DNA of 64,000 bases from Acanthaster planci (GCF_001949145.1 NW_019091377.1:1687732-1751731), one strand, 5' to 3'; counted from the stretch's first letter, positions 53,601 through 58,798 are shown. Program-made: numbers and translations. The notes: generated by a model not told the origin, from the sequence alone.

Positions 53601-56260
53601 TACAAAAAAGATTTGACTCCTTTTGGGATTAGGAGAGGGCGGCAGCATAAAATGCCAATTCAAACTTCTAGCTTGGCATGAAGCCAAAAGTTGCAGGAAA
53701 TATTTCACGCTACACTGTGGCATACAAATAAGCTGAGGACAGGGACAAAGTCGGGATTAGGCAAGGCCCCTCGTTTCCAGCCTTGAGGATTGAAGACGGA
53801 TGCCATACGAGTTCAAAATTAGGGGGGAAAATGGGTCTGAAATTGGATCAAATCCGAGACCGTTATGTAATTAAGTTTATATCTGTGCAAACAGACTGGA
53901 GCATTTCCTATTGGACAGATGCTGAAAGGTGCCGTACACATTTTCAAAACTGTCTGGAGTGGAATACGTATAGCCAAACTAGCCCAAGCTGAAACTAGTC
54001 TGGCAGCCACAGTGTGTGACCCTTTCATCATGACCATATACATGTATCTTCCTGGGGAACCAGACTAAGATGGCGGCACTCATAGTCTACCTCATGTATG
54101 CATGTGGTAGGCTTTCCCTCTCCAGTCTGCACATTCCCCTCAATTAACCAACCCTCTACGCTCACAATGGTCCTTTTATTTCTCGTCTATGTGTCAGATG
54201 TTTCTGAGCCCGCCCAGTCGTACAGTCTGAATTTGGATGACAGCGGCACCATTCGCAGCCCTAATTACCCCAGCCAGTACCCCAACAGCTTCAACGGGCA
54301 GCTGCTTCTCAGCATTCCTGCAGGCTCCACCCTCGAGATCGTCGTCAACACTCTGGACATAGTGTTTGAGACCCCCTGCTCTGATGGAGACAGCCTGATG
54401 GTACGTACGGCATCTTCCAACACTTTGGTTGACACACTTTTCCCTTCCCCCCTTGGAACCCAGTTTTTAGACAGAGGAGCGGTAACAAAAAGTCATGTCC
54501 CATGTTTACATTTGTATTCGTACAAACAAGCCAGAAAGACTTGTGTTGGTAACTCTTTGGTAAAGATGGCGCCCACGTAGGTAGAATGAAAAACGGTCGA
54601 TGTGAAAGAATTGTACCGTGCCTATCTGTTAGTGACATTGCACCTAACGAGAACACCTGTAGGCTAAATGCCCACTTTCTTTGAAAAACTTCTAGATGGA
54701 AATTCATTGCCCCGTCACGCCACTTGCCATTCACTGTTTGAACACAGGCTTTTGAAGTGAAACTAAGTGATGCAGGCCCGAGTTTTTGTGAAATGCAGTG
54801 AGATGGTGTCAGCTCCTCTGCAAAGGAGCAAGATCATAGGTTGGGAGTTGTAGAGGGCCCCTCAAGAACCCTCAAAGCTTGGAGCTTGAAAGGGCAGCAT
54901 TAAGGTTTATTGCTCCCCAGGGAGCAGAGATGGTCATAGATCACTGAGGAGGGGGTAATGATGAAGCACATTTTAGTGCTTTATTAATACTGGTTGATTT
55001 GCATGCTTTGTAAATACAGGTGGCAATTCACAGTGCAGTGCGCCACCAAGAGTTTGTCATGGCGAGGCCTTTTTGTAGTGCATTATGGTATAGTCAACAA
55101 AGTCTCATTCTTCAACTGTGCTGTGCCCCGGAAACTTCATTTTTCTGCTTGTTTATCTTGGTTAAAAATTTAAAATTGCTCATTGTGAATGAGTGTAGTC
55201 AAAATGATGATTTCATGTAGTAAAGGGAACGACTCTGTCCATTAAACATTCCCGAAGTTAGGGCCGGCGACCATTTAGACCTGGCGACCATTTATACCCG
55301 GTTTGAAAAGGCCCCCCGGTAAGCTCGCCCTGTTGCAAAAACCCCTTTCATACTGGCCTGGGATGCTGGACTGGTTGTTGATCTCAAACTTCTCCATCCT
55401 GGGGTCTATTGTTTGCAAGTACTGGTACATGTAATCTATCCCAGAAGGAACCTGCCTGTAGTTTTTAATCCTTTAGCGCTGTACAATGTTTACACTAATT
55501 CGCTCAGACCCCTATTCATCGGTGGAAGCATGGTGGGGGAAGCCTTCGTTCAGGGACTTTGAAATGCCGACGCAGTGCAGACAGGCCTGGTACTGGCCTT
55601 GAGTAGCCTGAATACCGGGCAGGCATTATACAGGGCGGGCTACCAGGGGTCCTTTTCAAAAGTCGGGTCTAAATGGTCACTGGCCCTTGTGTACAAAAGT
55701 GTGCTCAATCATGGCAGTGTGTTGATTGTTAACTCTTTGTGGCGCACTGTATTGTGAATCGCCTGTATTGTGTCGGCACCTTGAAAGCAAGTTGTCACCA
55801 GAGCCTTTGAGTGACAGGCCTTTAATAGAATCTTGCACAGTGTCAAACCAACAGCGACTCTCCACATTAACCACCCACATGATTTCTACTTCCAACAGGA
55901 TGCCAGACCGAGATCTCATATAAACAATGTGACTTGCCCTATGGAAACTGACACAAAATCTACTGAAATGGCCTTATGGCTCAATTTGACCAAGCGGGTT
56001 GCAACTATCATCGGTCTCATCAATCAAATTTGAGAAGTGATGATAAGAGTGGACTGATCTGTTTTTAACATTTTCGTTTGTTTGACTGATAGTTCCAATC
56101 CGGGACAGCGAATGTTCTCCAGATCTGCTCCAACTCCCTTGGAATACCTTTCTCCTGGTACAGCCAGACTGGTGATACTTCCATCGTCGTCACCTTCACG
56201 ACGAGTGCGACCAATGCCGGCACTGGCTTTTCTGCTGACTACCGAGTCTTCCAACAGTAG
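2528..56260 (+). CDS. Giant secreted ADAMTS-like metalloprotease with TSP1 and CUB repeats (58 exons, 3,258 aa)
   Basis: Exons: 2528-2614, 5869-5920, 6917-7203, 7756-7888, 8010-8158, 8389-8472, 8738-8835, 9053-9202, 10070-10204, 10532-10691, 11045-11143, 12008-12078, 12336-12506, 13183-13393, 14533-14712, 15216-15401, 15905-16084, 17143-17322, 18010-18155, 18441-18660, 19230-19384, 19862-20069, 20443-20850, 22174-22374, 24301-24448, 25161-25345, 25767-25944, 26541-26725, 27434-27634, 28369-28510, 29526-29695, 30480-30671, 31541-31685, 32094-32290, 32930-33124, 33646-33787, 34187-34377, 34554-34745, 36365-36506, 36937-37124, 38177-38377, 39008-39149, 39597-39781, 40335-40538, 41449-41590, 43058-43227, 43976-44080, 44854-44967, 45997-46144, 48294-48481, 49019-49213, 49901-50045, 50359-50549, 51130-51333, 51913-52086, 52577-52730, 54198-54400, 56093-56260. 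All junctions are GT-AG, all phases match, and the total is divisible by three. Domain order: signal peptide, prodomain, reprolysin, disintegrin-like, TSP1 x10, then TSP1 and CUB mixed to the end. A secreted zinc endopeptidase of extracellular matrix or body fluid is expected from the family; the substrate is unknown. Assembly gaps fall in introns 11 and 45 only. Exons 2 and 31 have the weakest signals. Confidence 0.9.
2615..5868 (+). other. Intron 1, no embedded gene seen
   Basis: At about 3.25 kb this is one of the longest introns of the gene. Its open frames are short and have no recognisable domain. I see no repeat shared with the families catalogued elsewhere in the window. It could hold regulatory sequence, but nothing specific can be supported. 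Confidence 0.5.
5869..8050 (+). CDS. Exons 2-5: ADAMTS-type prodomain with furin site
   Basis: Residues 30-200. Exon 2 (17 codons plus one base) joins exon 3 to read ...GQTEAQDYELVSPRV, the usual opening of an M12B propeptide. Exon 3 carries the phrase YCLYQGTSVSHENSAVYGSD, matching the family pattern C-x-Y-x-G...N/S-A-V...C. Exon 4 ends in REACNMN, whose Cys183 is the candidate cysteine switch; it lacks the usual CG-V context. Exon 5 brings TRRKR|S (197-200), a clear proprotein-convertase site. The region should keep the enzyme latent until cleavage in the secretory pathway. Confidence 0.85.
8051..10577 (+). CDS. Exons 5-10: reprolysin zinc metalloprotease domain
   Basis: About residues 201-407. 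It opens with YVDTSVVADDLVYKTY, the standard first strand of M12B enzymes, followed by VAGLLKDPSL (exon 6) and NFCDWQK...ISILITRHDL (exons 7-8). The active site HEIGHSLGMYHD crosses the exon 8/9 junction: His342, His346 and His352 bind zinc and Glu343 is the general base. Met366 in NIMAS is the Met-turn. All catalytic residues are present, so the domain should be active once the prodomain is removed. Cysteine pattern (CDPNRRC, DCANRK, SEC) follows the ADAMTS rather than the ADAM subfamily. Confidence 0.93.
10602..12078 (+). CDS. Exons 10-12: ADAMTS disintegrin-like domain
   Basis: Residues 416 to about 501. The sequence MPGFYYNASQQCALTFNEN matches the family opening (P-G-x-x-Y...Q-C...F). It continues with CQALVCKNGKG, PPLDGTRCGTKRD and CIQGSCLKV, the standard ADAMTS series of cysteines. 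The LWC motif of most members is LVC here. The exon 11/12 junction falls inside DGTRCG...CIQGSC, so the N-gap in intron 11 does not hide a missing piece. There is no RGD loop, as expected for ADAMTS enzymes. In other family members this domain aids substrate recognition. Confidence 0.87.
11511..11806. other. Assembly gap 1 (296 N) in intron 11
   Basis: The run of N is flanked by two near-identical copies of about 70 bases (11434-11505 and 11809-11878), which suggests that a tandem or palindromic repeat broke the assembly. It lies between exons 11 and 12, whose reading frames join cleanly. Confidence 0.95.
11835..11902. repeat. Perfect 25-bp inverted repeat (hairpin)
   Basis: Arms at 11835-11859 and 11878-11902 are exact reverse complements, both containing TATATATAACGGGTTTG or its complement, with an 18-base loop. 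The left arm and its upstream flank are repeated on the other side of the gap. It may be the end of a foldback transposon or an assembly product. Confidence 0.8.
12336..16084 (+). CDS. Exons 13-17: TSP1-like repeats 1-5
   Basis: Residues 502-811. Exon 13 encodes a divergent first repeat (FWLASNFVCTDPVNCTATR...) directly after the disintegrin-like domain. Exon 14 reads YTFVEGEFSECPVSCGTG. Exons 15-17 each start at the first cysteine codon (CSVTCGTG, CSVSCGIG, CSVSCGSG) and are 180, 186 and 180 bases long in phase 0-0. Each ends with the first strand of the next repeat, such as YVAGPYGQ. The six-cysteine plan is that of ADAMTS C-terminal TSP1 modules, with Tyr or Phe mostly replacing the usual tryptophans. 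The C-x-x-S/T-C-G O-fucosylation site is kept in repeats 2-5. Confidence 0.88.
16342..16498. mobile_element. TTAA-flanked element, short family, copy 1 (truncated)
   Basis: It starts TTAACCCCTT and shares a long internal stretch (including GACCGCGACTGCTGGGCTG and CACTAATCCTCACAC) in opposite orientation with the copies at 29281-29446 and 40837-41027. It lies in intron 17. The far terminal inverted repeat appears lost. Confidence 0.6.
16620..16830 (-). mobile_element. SINE-like repeat with tRNA B-box-like motif
   Basis: On the minus strand GGGGTTCAATCCTGCC resembles an internal RNA polymerase III B box. It is followed by a body (CCCCTACATGATTCC, then GGGTTTTCGTCCCACC) that recurs at 21550-21675 and 30245-30345. 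It lies in intron 17. This is probably a tRNA-derived SINE; I cannot assign a named family. Confidence 0.5.
17143..18660 (+). CDS. Exons 18-20: TSP1-like repeats 6-8
   Basis: Residues 812-993. Exon 18 (180 bases, phase 0-0) encodes CSVTCGEGQRFRDVQC and ends GEFGP. Exon 19 encodes CSETCGNGVQIRTVVC, ends in phase 2, and is completed by exon 20. Exon 20 holds a divergent repeat in which the CSxTCG motif is reduced to CNCSGLQTRLVVC, so its disulphide plan and O-fucose site are altered. Exon 20 ends VWQTTEWNG, keeping a W-x-x-x-x-W spacing in front of the next repeat. Confidence 0.87.
17480..17795. repeat. Dispersed repeat, copy 1 of 2 (intron 18)
   Basis: It shares ordered blocks with 44305-44612, including GGAAATTCTGGAAAATC-like, TTTTTGATGGGCC-like and CAGTCCTGGGAAGTCC. 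The rest is diverged. I see no clear terminal inverted repeat or coding potential. Confidence 0.55.
19230..20069 (+). CDS. Exons 21-22: TSP1-like repeats 9-10
   Basis: Residues 994-1114. Exon 21 encodes CSVTCGVGTQGRLVYC and ends in phase 2. Exon 22 reads YLWLTYDWGPCSVTCGLG, a repeat whose first strand and cysteine core share one exon, and ends SWTTSDWSE, one of the few tryptophan-rich linkers in the protein. Both keep the O-fucosylation motif. This closes the TSP1-only block; the next exon starts the CUB region. Confidence 0.88.
19590..19790. repeat. Degenerate low-complexity repeat TTTTTTGCCAGGC
   Basis: Intron 21 holds about a dozen irregular units built from a T-run plus GCCAG or GCCTGGC, for example TTTTTTTGCCAGGCC. 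It is not a clean tandem array. Confidence 0.6.
20443..22374 (+). CDS. Exons 23-24: TSP1 repeat 11 and CUB domain 1
   Basis: Residues 1115-1317. Exon 23 (408 bases) is the longest of the gene because TSP1 (CSVSCGPGMQTRTVAC) and the first half of CUB1 (GCETTYMLEG...NYPNDLDC...DCSFDYLE) are fused in one exon. CUB1 carries an insert with five arginines in a row (EGRRRRRETETET, residues 1214-1218), a possible second convertase site. Exon 24 completes the CUB (RLCGNSYELPL, VNMFFHTDATV, GYSLIYSAV) and ends YVFSEWSE, the first strand of the next TSP1. The intron between the halves holds two repeats. Confidence 0.9.
21550..21675 (-). mobile_element. SINE-body-like repeat in intron 23
   Basis: On the minus strand it carries CAGTCCCTACCTGATTCC followed by a TTTCCTCCCACCTCTAAAA stretch, shared with 16620-16830 and 30245-30345. 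No tRNA-like head is seen. Confidence 0.45.
21718..22058. mobile_element. Long-palindrome MITE, copy 1 (341 bp, intron 23)
   Basis: Terminal inverted repeats at 21718-21753 and 22023-22058 match at nearly all 36 positions (AATTTGAATAAAATCTGG core), and the inversion extends inward (GGGGCAAGCTTTTGC against GCAAAAGCTTTTCCC). Copies 2 and 3 are at 45078-45427 and 50563-51035. There is no coding capacity. Confidence 0.8.
23340..23624 (+). mobile_element. Transposon-derived BED-like zinc-finger ORF fragment
   Basis: This frame inside intron 24 contains WCEWCCVRMKYGTSGAKAL followed by two histidines at H-x6-H-like spacing (QHAAKYEKHH). That is the C-x2-C...H...H plan of BED-type fingers found at the start of hAT-like transposases and their domesticated relatives. 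No splice signals join it to the host gene. The frame is short and ends after GRRHWNAWLQKER. It is probably a dead transposon piece. Confidence 0.45.
24301..27634 (+). CDS. Exons 25-29: TSP1 repeat 12, CUB domains 2 and 3
   Basis: Residues 1318-1616. Exon 25 encodes CSVTCGEGVQTREVTC. Exons 26-27 give CUB2 (SPDFPSSYPNNVSC, ADCEDRVL; LCGTQAPG, GFGFTLQANF). Exons 28-29 give CUB3 (SPNYPDNYDSNQNC, CSDFVQ; ICGQEIPSV, RGYNAVARFVEC), ending LWFTGPYGE. This is the only place where two CUBs follow each other: exon 27 ends in phase 1 and joins the next CUB first-half exon directly, skipping a TSP1. CUB3 is one of the best-preserved CUBs of the protein. Confidence 0.9.
24849..25092. mobile_element. GGGCCAATTTCAT inverted-repeat element, copy 1 (244 bp)
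   Basis: The ends GGGCCAATTTCATAGAGCTG and its near reverse complement at 25070-25092 (CAGCTCCATGAAATTGGCCC) define a short non-autonomous DNA element in intron 25. A related, more diverged copy lies at 35309-35576. Confidence 0.75.
26905..27065 (+). mobile_element. tRNA-SINE-like fragment (intron 28)
   Basis: GTGGGTTCTAGTCCCACCC resembles a tRNA B box with flanking T-stem pairing, preceded by a degenerate tRNA-like stretch. There is no intact cloverleaf. Confidence 0.3.
28369..30671 (+). CDS. Exons 30-32: cassette of TSP1 repeat 13 and CUB domain 4
   Basis: Residues 1617-1784. Exon 30 (142 bases) encodes CSATCGESYRTRTVVC and ends in phase 1. Exon 31 encodes a shortened CUB first half (CDVEITAPGDVSAPIS..., CVTINFLGLDLV, CETDYLE) that lacks the usual SPNYPxxYP segment; its donor GTCAGG is weaker than its neighbours' but the frame is kept. 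Exon 32 gives the second half (IIDAARQEPIKMCGSM, VQLIFQRSSS) and ends YITGNWSE. Confidence 0.85.
29281..29446. mobile_element. TTAA-flanked element, short family, copy 2
   Basis: It is in the same orientation as 40837-41027 and shares GTGTGAGGATTAGTGCATACCA and the terminal AAGGGGTTAA. It lies in intron 30. Confidence 0.6.
30245..30345 (-). mobile_element. SINE-body-like repeat in intron 31
   Basis: It shares the CCTGATTCTTTGGGTTTTACC and GTTTTCCTCCCACCTC blocks (minus strand) with the repeats at 16620-16830 and 21550-21675. Confidence 0.4.
31541..33124 (+). CDS. Exons 33-35: cassette of TSP1 repeat 14 and CUB domain 5
   Basis: Residues 1785-1963. Exon 33 (145 bases, phase 0-1) encodes CSVTCGSGVRTRDVQC. 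Exon 34 gives a full CUB first half (CDMDIDINEG, SPGFPEGYTPNLNC, CSADYVE). Exon 35 gives the second half (IRICPESGRSISWYS, ATLRFVTDEEGSNSGFNVY) and ends DYDVGPFGP. The acceptor for exon 35 could be at CAG|CTC (32930, used here) or four bases later, which would break the frame. Confidence 0.88.
33646..34745 (+). CDS. Exons 36-38: cassette of TSP1 repeat 15 and CUB domain 6
   Basis: Residues 1964-2138. Exon 36 encodes CNVRCGGGVRTRDVTC, where Arg replaces the O-fucosylated Ser/Thr. Exon 37 gives CDETLLPGNELITSPGFSS..., with an unusually cysteine-rich end (CSDCTCDSLS) replacing the usual C-x-D-Y-L-E. Exon 38 gives LCGDQTGLTWGSS, AILEFRTDNAVSAPGFNIY and ends YFYTGEYSE. This is the most compact cassette, spanning only 1.1 kb of genome. 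Confidence 0.88.
35309..35576. mobile_element. GGGCCCAATTTCAT inverted-repeat element, copy 2 (268 bp)
   Basis: Ends GGGCCCAATTTCATGGCTC and ATGTGAAATTGGACCC are imperfect reverse complements matching the element at 24849-25092. It lies in intron 38. Confidence 0.65.
36365..38377 (+). CDS. Exons 39-41: cassette of TSP1 repeat 16 and CUB domain 7
   Basis: Residues 2139-2315. Exon 39 (142 bases) encodes CDVTCGGGTQTREVSC with the O-fucosylation motif intact. Exon 40 gives CDEVITTPSFVASPDYPASY...INC and CSDFVE. Exon 41 gives YCGAAGPNEIQWNS, AQIRFHSDEEDTSQGFRAY and ends GYMATEFGE. All phases follow the 0-1-0-0 cassette rule. Confidence 0.88.
39008..40538 (+). CDS. Exons 42-44: cassette of TSP1 repeat 17 and CUB domain 8
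   Basis: Residues 2316-2492. Exon 42 encodes CSRPCGGGVQTRIVTC, with Pro in place of the O-fucosylated Ser/Thr. Exon 43 gives CDQAVLQTRQSVSSLNFPQPY, CDTDYLL. Exon 44 gives RICGREIPGSITS, LNVTLVTDGNPATFGEGYQLY and ends GFVTGEFGE. Confidence 0.88.
40837..41027. mobile_element. TTAA-flanked element, short family, copy 3 (191 bp, complete)
   Basis: It begins TTAACCCCTTAACGCCGG and ends CCGGCTTTAAGGGGTTTAA: imperfect terminal inverted repeats inside TTAA on both sides. It shares its interior with the copies in introns 17 and 30 and lies in intron 44. Confidence 0.7.
41449..44967 (+). CDS. Exons 45-48: cassette of TSP1 repeat 18 and CUB domain 9
   Basis: Residues 2493-2669. Exon 45 encodes CDRQCGFGQRTREVTC, without an O-fucosylation site. 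Exon 46 encodes a shortened CUB first half (CDRTIDSFPQALDSP..., CIRATFLQFDFPG, CGDTFVE). The second half is split by an additional phase-0 intron into exon 47 (RFCGDGPGATSGQTLYAW) and exon 48 (VVLTLNSGSSLTTDNSFRIF, ending FVTGEFGE), the only such case in the gene. An assembly gap lies in the intron between exons 45 and 46; the reading frame joins across it in the usual phase. Confidence 0.85.
41830..42466. mobile_element. TTAA-flanked element, long family, copy A (contains gap 2)
   Basis: It starts TTAACCACTTCCTGCCGGGG and ends CCCCGGCACGAAGTGGTTAA, terminal inverted repeats bounded by TTAA. The middle is replaced by 436 N (41885-42320). TTAA target duplication is the signature of piggyBac-type elements. 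It lies in intron 45 with no coding sequence visible. Confidence 0.75.
41885..42320. other. Assembly gap 2 (436 N)
   Basis: A run of N inside transposon copy A in intron 45. The flanking exons 45 and 46 join in frame. Confidence 0.95.
44305..44612. repeat. Dispersed repeat, copy 2 of 2 (intron 47)
   Basis: It is related along its length to 17480-17795, with the shared end block CAGTCCTGGGAAGTCC. Several TGGAAAATC/TCATGGAAAAT subunits occur near the start. Confidence 0.55.
45078..45427. mobile_element. Long-palindrome MITE, copy 2 (350 bp, intron 48)
   Basis: The ends GCCTTTTGTGAGTTCAATTTG and its near reverse complement at 45392-45427 match copy 1. The centre contains AAGGAACCAGTCCATTCCAG, shared with copy 3 but not copy 1. 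Confidence 0.78.
45997..49213 (+). CDS. Exons 49-51: cassette of TSP1 repeat 19 and CUB domain 10
   Basis: Residues 2670-2846. Exon 49 (148 bases) encodes CSVTCGDGGTRTRTVQC, with one extra glycine in the loop. Exon 50 gives CDMTVTDGEALIQGPPRDGNW..., whose SPNYP segment is replaced, then CVDSSLT in place of C-x-D-Y-L-E. Exon 51 gives VCGSPGGIYRALTN, FVVDFFSADYENSGDRYSLF and ends IIWDIRPGGQ. It is among the most diverged CUB domains. A 1.4-kb transposon lies in the intron between exons 49 and 50. Confidence 0.85.
46678..48113. mobile_element. hAT-like DNA transposon remnant (1,436 bp, intron 49)
   Basis: The ends are CAGGCTTGGG... and ...CACCTAATGCTA, a 5' CAG / 3' CTA pair typical of hAT elements. 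They are flanked by 8-bp direct repeats CCACACGG (46670-46677) and CCGCACGG (48114-48121), differing at one base. Degenerate subterminal GGAATCG/CGATTCC repeats occur at both ends. No long transposase frame survives, so it is non-autonomous or decayed. Confidence 0.65.
49901..51333 (+). CDS. Exons 52-54: cassette of TSP1 repeat 20 and CUB domain 11
   Basis: Residues 2847-3026. Exon 52 (145 bases) encodes CSVSCGGGIQTREVVC. Exon 53 gives CDNVITANTPVTVLSSPGRP..., CITLSFLSMDIEG, CDKDYLE. Exon 54 gives RLCGSTLPTTSWRS, LVRTRFVSDSVDTLQSGYSL and ends MYVLSNFSE. Phases follow the cassette rule. A palindromic MITE sits between the two CUB exons. Confidence 0.88.
50563..51035. mobile_element. Long-palindrome MITE, copy 3, truncated and interrupted (intron 53)
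   Basis: Its left end is lost. It retains GGGGCAAGCTTTTGC, AAGGAACCAGTCCATTCCAG and the right end CAGATTTTATTCAAATTCTC. About 200 bp (near 50715-50930) are absent from the other copies and may be a nested insertion. Confidence 0.65.
51386..51700. mobile_element. TTAA-flanked element, long family, copy D (left-truncated)
   Basis: It shares CTGCTGCACGCTAATCTGGC and GGGCTCTTTTTACAAGGC with copies B and C and ends CGGCAGCAAGTAGTTAA. It lies in intron 54 and is inverted relative to copy E at 52947-53545. Confidence 0.65.
51913..52730 (+). CDS. Exons 55-56: TSP1 repeats 21 and 22
   Basis: Residues 3027-3135. Exon 55 (174 bases, phase 0-0 as in the N-terminal TSP1 block) encodes CSATCGTGIRTAEALQC and ends FYFFTGNFDS, the first strand of the next repeat. 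Exon 56 encodes CPVTCGIGVMTRVVEC and ends in phase 1 before the last CUB. Two TSP1 in a row here break the strict alternation. Both keep the O-fucosylation motif. Confidence 0.87.
52947..53545. mobile_element. TTAA-flanked element, long family, copy E (about 600 bp, complete, inverted)
   Basis: It starts TTAGTCACTTGCTGCCGGG and ends CCTGCAGCAAGTGGTTAA. The interior is the reverse complement of copies B-D (GCCTTGTAAAAAGAGCCC, GGCCAGATTAGCATGCAG). It is the only copy with no gap or truncation at either end, and lies in intron 56. Confidence 0.72.
54198..56260 (+). CDS. Exons 57-58: CUB domain 12 and stop codon
   Basis: Residues 3136-3258. Exon 57 gives SYSLNLDDSGTIRSPNYP, QYPNSFNGQLLLSI, CSDGDSLM, a typical CUB first half. 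Exon 58 gives VLQICSNSLGIPFSWYSQ, SIVVTFTTSATNAGTGFSAD, YRVFQQ and the stop TAG at 56258-56260. No membrane segment, GPI signal or GON domain follows, so the protein should be fully secreted. Confidence 0.88.
55260..55687. mobile_element. Inverted-repeat DNA element, 428 bp (intron 57)
   Basis: The end at 55260-55280 (AGGGCCGGCGACCATTTAGA...) is the reverse complement of 55667-55687 at 19 of 21 positions. A second GGCGACCATTT motif follows the first at the left end. There is no coding capacity. Confidence 0.7.
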
Positions 56261-56865
56261 CCCGACCAATGCCCGGAAGGGAAGGAGTGAAGAGAGAAAA
56301 GTCCACTTGCTGCTGTCAGAACTTGACATCTTTTCCCTGCCAAGAGGCACAATCCTTAGACACAAAATCTTCGTAGAATTCTCCCTGCTGGTGATATTGA
56401 GCATGTCTGTTCCCACGGGGGAAAAAGAAAAGTAATCTTGGTGGCATTCTCCACCCACCAGTGTGTTAATTATTAATGGGTACACGCTCAACCTGTTGCT
56501 TGGAAGTCTTGAAGAACATACCCAAATGTCTCTTAATTCTCGGCACTTTTTTTAACCCTTTACTTGTTACATTTTGTAATACATTAGGCTAGATTTTAAA
56601 AAAATGTCCACGTAATCTGTTTTTAGAAAATTGGTCTAACTGATATTTAACAGTTTTTAAGTTCACAAACTATATTTTTTAACGATTTTGATGTATACAT
56701 TTGTTTAAAGCTCAAGACATAAATTGCTCTGTGATAATGTCTGTATATAATTTTGTATGCGTAGTTTGTAACAGCTTGTTCCGCATTTAGCTCAGATGGG
56801 GCAACTTTTCCATTTTTGATGAGCTTTCTAAAGTTAAATAAAGGGGAAGTTTTTATTAGTTCATG
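56261..56865 (+). terminator. 3' untranslated region with polyadenylation signal
   Basis: After the stop codon an AT-rich stretch follows with a consensus AATAAA at 56837-56842. Cleavage would fall some 15-25 bases later, giving a 3' UTR near 600 bases. No earlier AATAAA is obvious. Confidence 0.6.
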
Positions 56866-57826
56866 ACAGTGTAGTTCAGAGCAGGTCAAATATTCAAAAC
56901 TGACATCGAACTGAAACTTAAATATGGCCGCTTTTTTCAAGCGAAAGATTGAGATCAATTTCAAAGTGGAACAGTTACTGCATTTTGTATCAGCAGTTTA
57001 TGGAAATGTGACAACTTTTCATCTTTACGACTTGATATATGTGCGGCTGATTTCATTTCGATATGCATTGTTCCTAATCATGTTTTACATATTTTGGTAT
57101 TTTGAATGCTGGAATATGTGTGTAGCATTTTAATCTCATGTGTTAAAGAATTTTACCCAATTTGGTGTTTGCAAGATTCTTAATAGAAAAGAAACTTGAA
57201 GATCTTGTCTGGAAAGTTTAGTTATTTACGCTTAAAGCCTTGTCAATGTTTCACCCCTTATTCCACCAAATTTCATGCAATCCTCAGGAAAATATCTGTC
57301 CAAGTACAGTTTCAAACCCAGGGATTTCCAAAGAATTGAAATGCAACTGCAACCATTTTGGGGGGAAGGAATGCCAACACTTCACTAGTAGTGAAAAGGG
57401 GGATGGTGGCTTGTGAATTTTGAACAACTGGAAACTGCCTGCTGAAATTTTATTTTAAATGGACAGGTGGCCAAATGACATTGTTCTTACTGCTAAAAAG
57501 CAAACAATGCCACAATTGGTCACCTGGATTTCACTTGTCTGCACGCCTTCAATGTTAAGGGGCAAAATTTGCCGGGGTATTTGCAGCCGTTGGTTCAGTT
57601 AAAGGCATGCTTAAAAAATCAAGGTTTGTCCCATTATAGATGAGATGGGGTTTCTCGTATCTGGCTGCCATTGTACAGGGCGCTGAAGTTGTATCAACTT
57701 GGCCAGACCTTCTAGCTGCTCCAACTTCTGCGCCAAACAAGAAAGCCAATATGGGATGTAGGAAACCGCTCTTAATTTTTTATTATTTCTTGGCAAAAAT
57801 GACTTTGGACTCTCTTCGAGCAAGCT
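56866..57826. other. Intergenic spacer between convergent genes
   Basis: About 1 kb between the end of the protease gene and the first transposon copy downstream. I see no gene here; the open frames are short and lack domains. The 3' UTR of sulfiredoxin could extend into this area on the minus strand. Confidence 0.4.
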
Positions 57827-58278
57827 TTAACCACTTCCTGCCGGAGACTCGGGGATCAAAGATTATATGGGTGGCCGGGGTCTCCGAACTCGGACTAAGG
57901 AGACAGGGCCCTCTAACAAAAGACCGTACTCCAAACAAAAGACCAGGCTGCTGGGCATCACCGACATTTTTCACTCTCAAAAATGGTGATAATCCAGCCT
58001 TGTTTTGACCATATACCAGGGTTTGGGGCATTAAGAGCGAGCAGATTACCACCGGGGACAAAAGCACTCCACCACGGCAGCAATGAGCCACACAGCATGG
58101 CTGCACGCTAATCTGGCCCCTATTGAAAAGAGGTCAGCAGTGCACTAAGCCAGGTTCGTGAACAAAAGGCAGTTATACAACACCGCACNTTTTGAAGGAT
58201 TTTGAAAACGGAAAAAATGATAGTCATGCCCGCCCAGCATCATCAACATTGAAAAATGCTCCGGCATGAAGTGGTTAA
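57827..58278. mobile_element. TTAA-flanked element, long family, copy B (452 bp)
   Basis: It is bounded by TTAACCACTTCCTGCCGG and CCGGCATGAAGTGGTTAA. It contains CAAAAGACCAGGCTGCTGGG and the shared interior of the family; one ambiguous base lies at 58189, where an internal segment present in copy C (about 59920-60050) is missing. It lies downstream of sulfiredoxin. Confidence 0.78.
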
Positions 58279-58798
58279 GCTCCGCGGGATCCTTATTGCA
58301 GGAAATCTTCCTATCTAGCCACTGCCTTGGACCTCGTGGCACAGTCTGTTGGCCGTGACCGATAAATCTAATTTTCAGAGAAAAGTTGAAGTTTTGCACT
58401 CAAAAATCAGTCTTTCTTCATCAGATTGACACTTTTTGGTAGGTTTAAAGTCCTACTAATAAAGATGATGCTCCGAGACAGGACAATCCATGGCAACATT
58501 GCTATGTACAGCAAGGCCCATCTTGCTTTTCCAAGATTAAGGCAACTACTTCCTTTACACACTTCATAATCCATGATGAATTTCAGAGGAGTACATCCCA
58601 TGTGGATCATCACTTACATTAAGACTTGCATTTCATTAGTTTCCTTAAAACCTTGTCGTATTATGCAGTGGAGATGCATAACATTATCTAGTTTGCCACT
58701 TACAAGATTATTTTCAGGTATAACTTCATGTACATGATGCAGGTGACTTCAGATAAACTTCAACAATAACCCTCGATTTGATTCCTAGTAAAACTTTC

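Noticed and set aside
20443-56260. Splitting the locus into a protease gene and a separate TSP1/CUB gene
   Set aside because: Exons 22 to 23 join in phase 0 with the same TSP1 split used throughout. I see no stop, poly(A) signal, signal peptide or promoter between them. RNA data could still change this.
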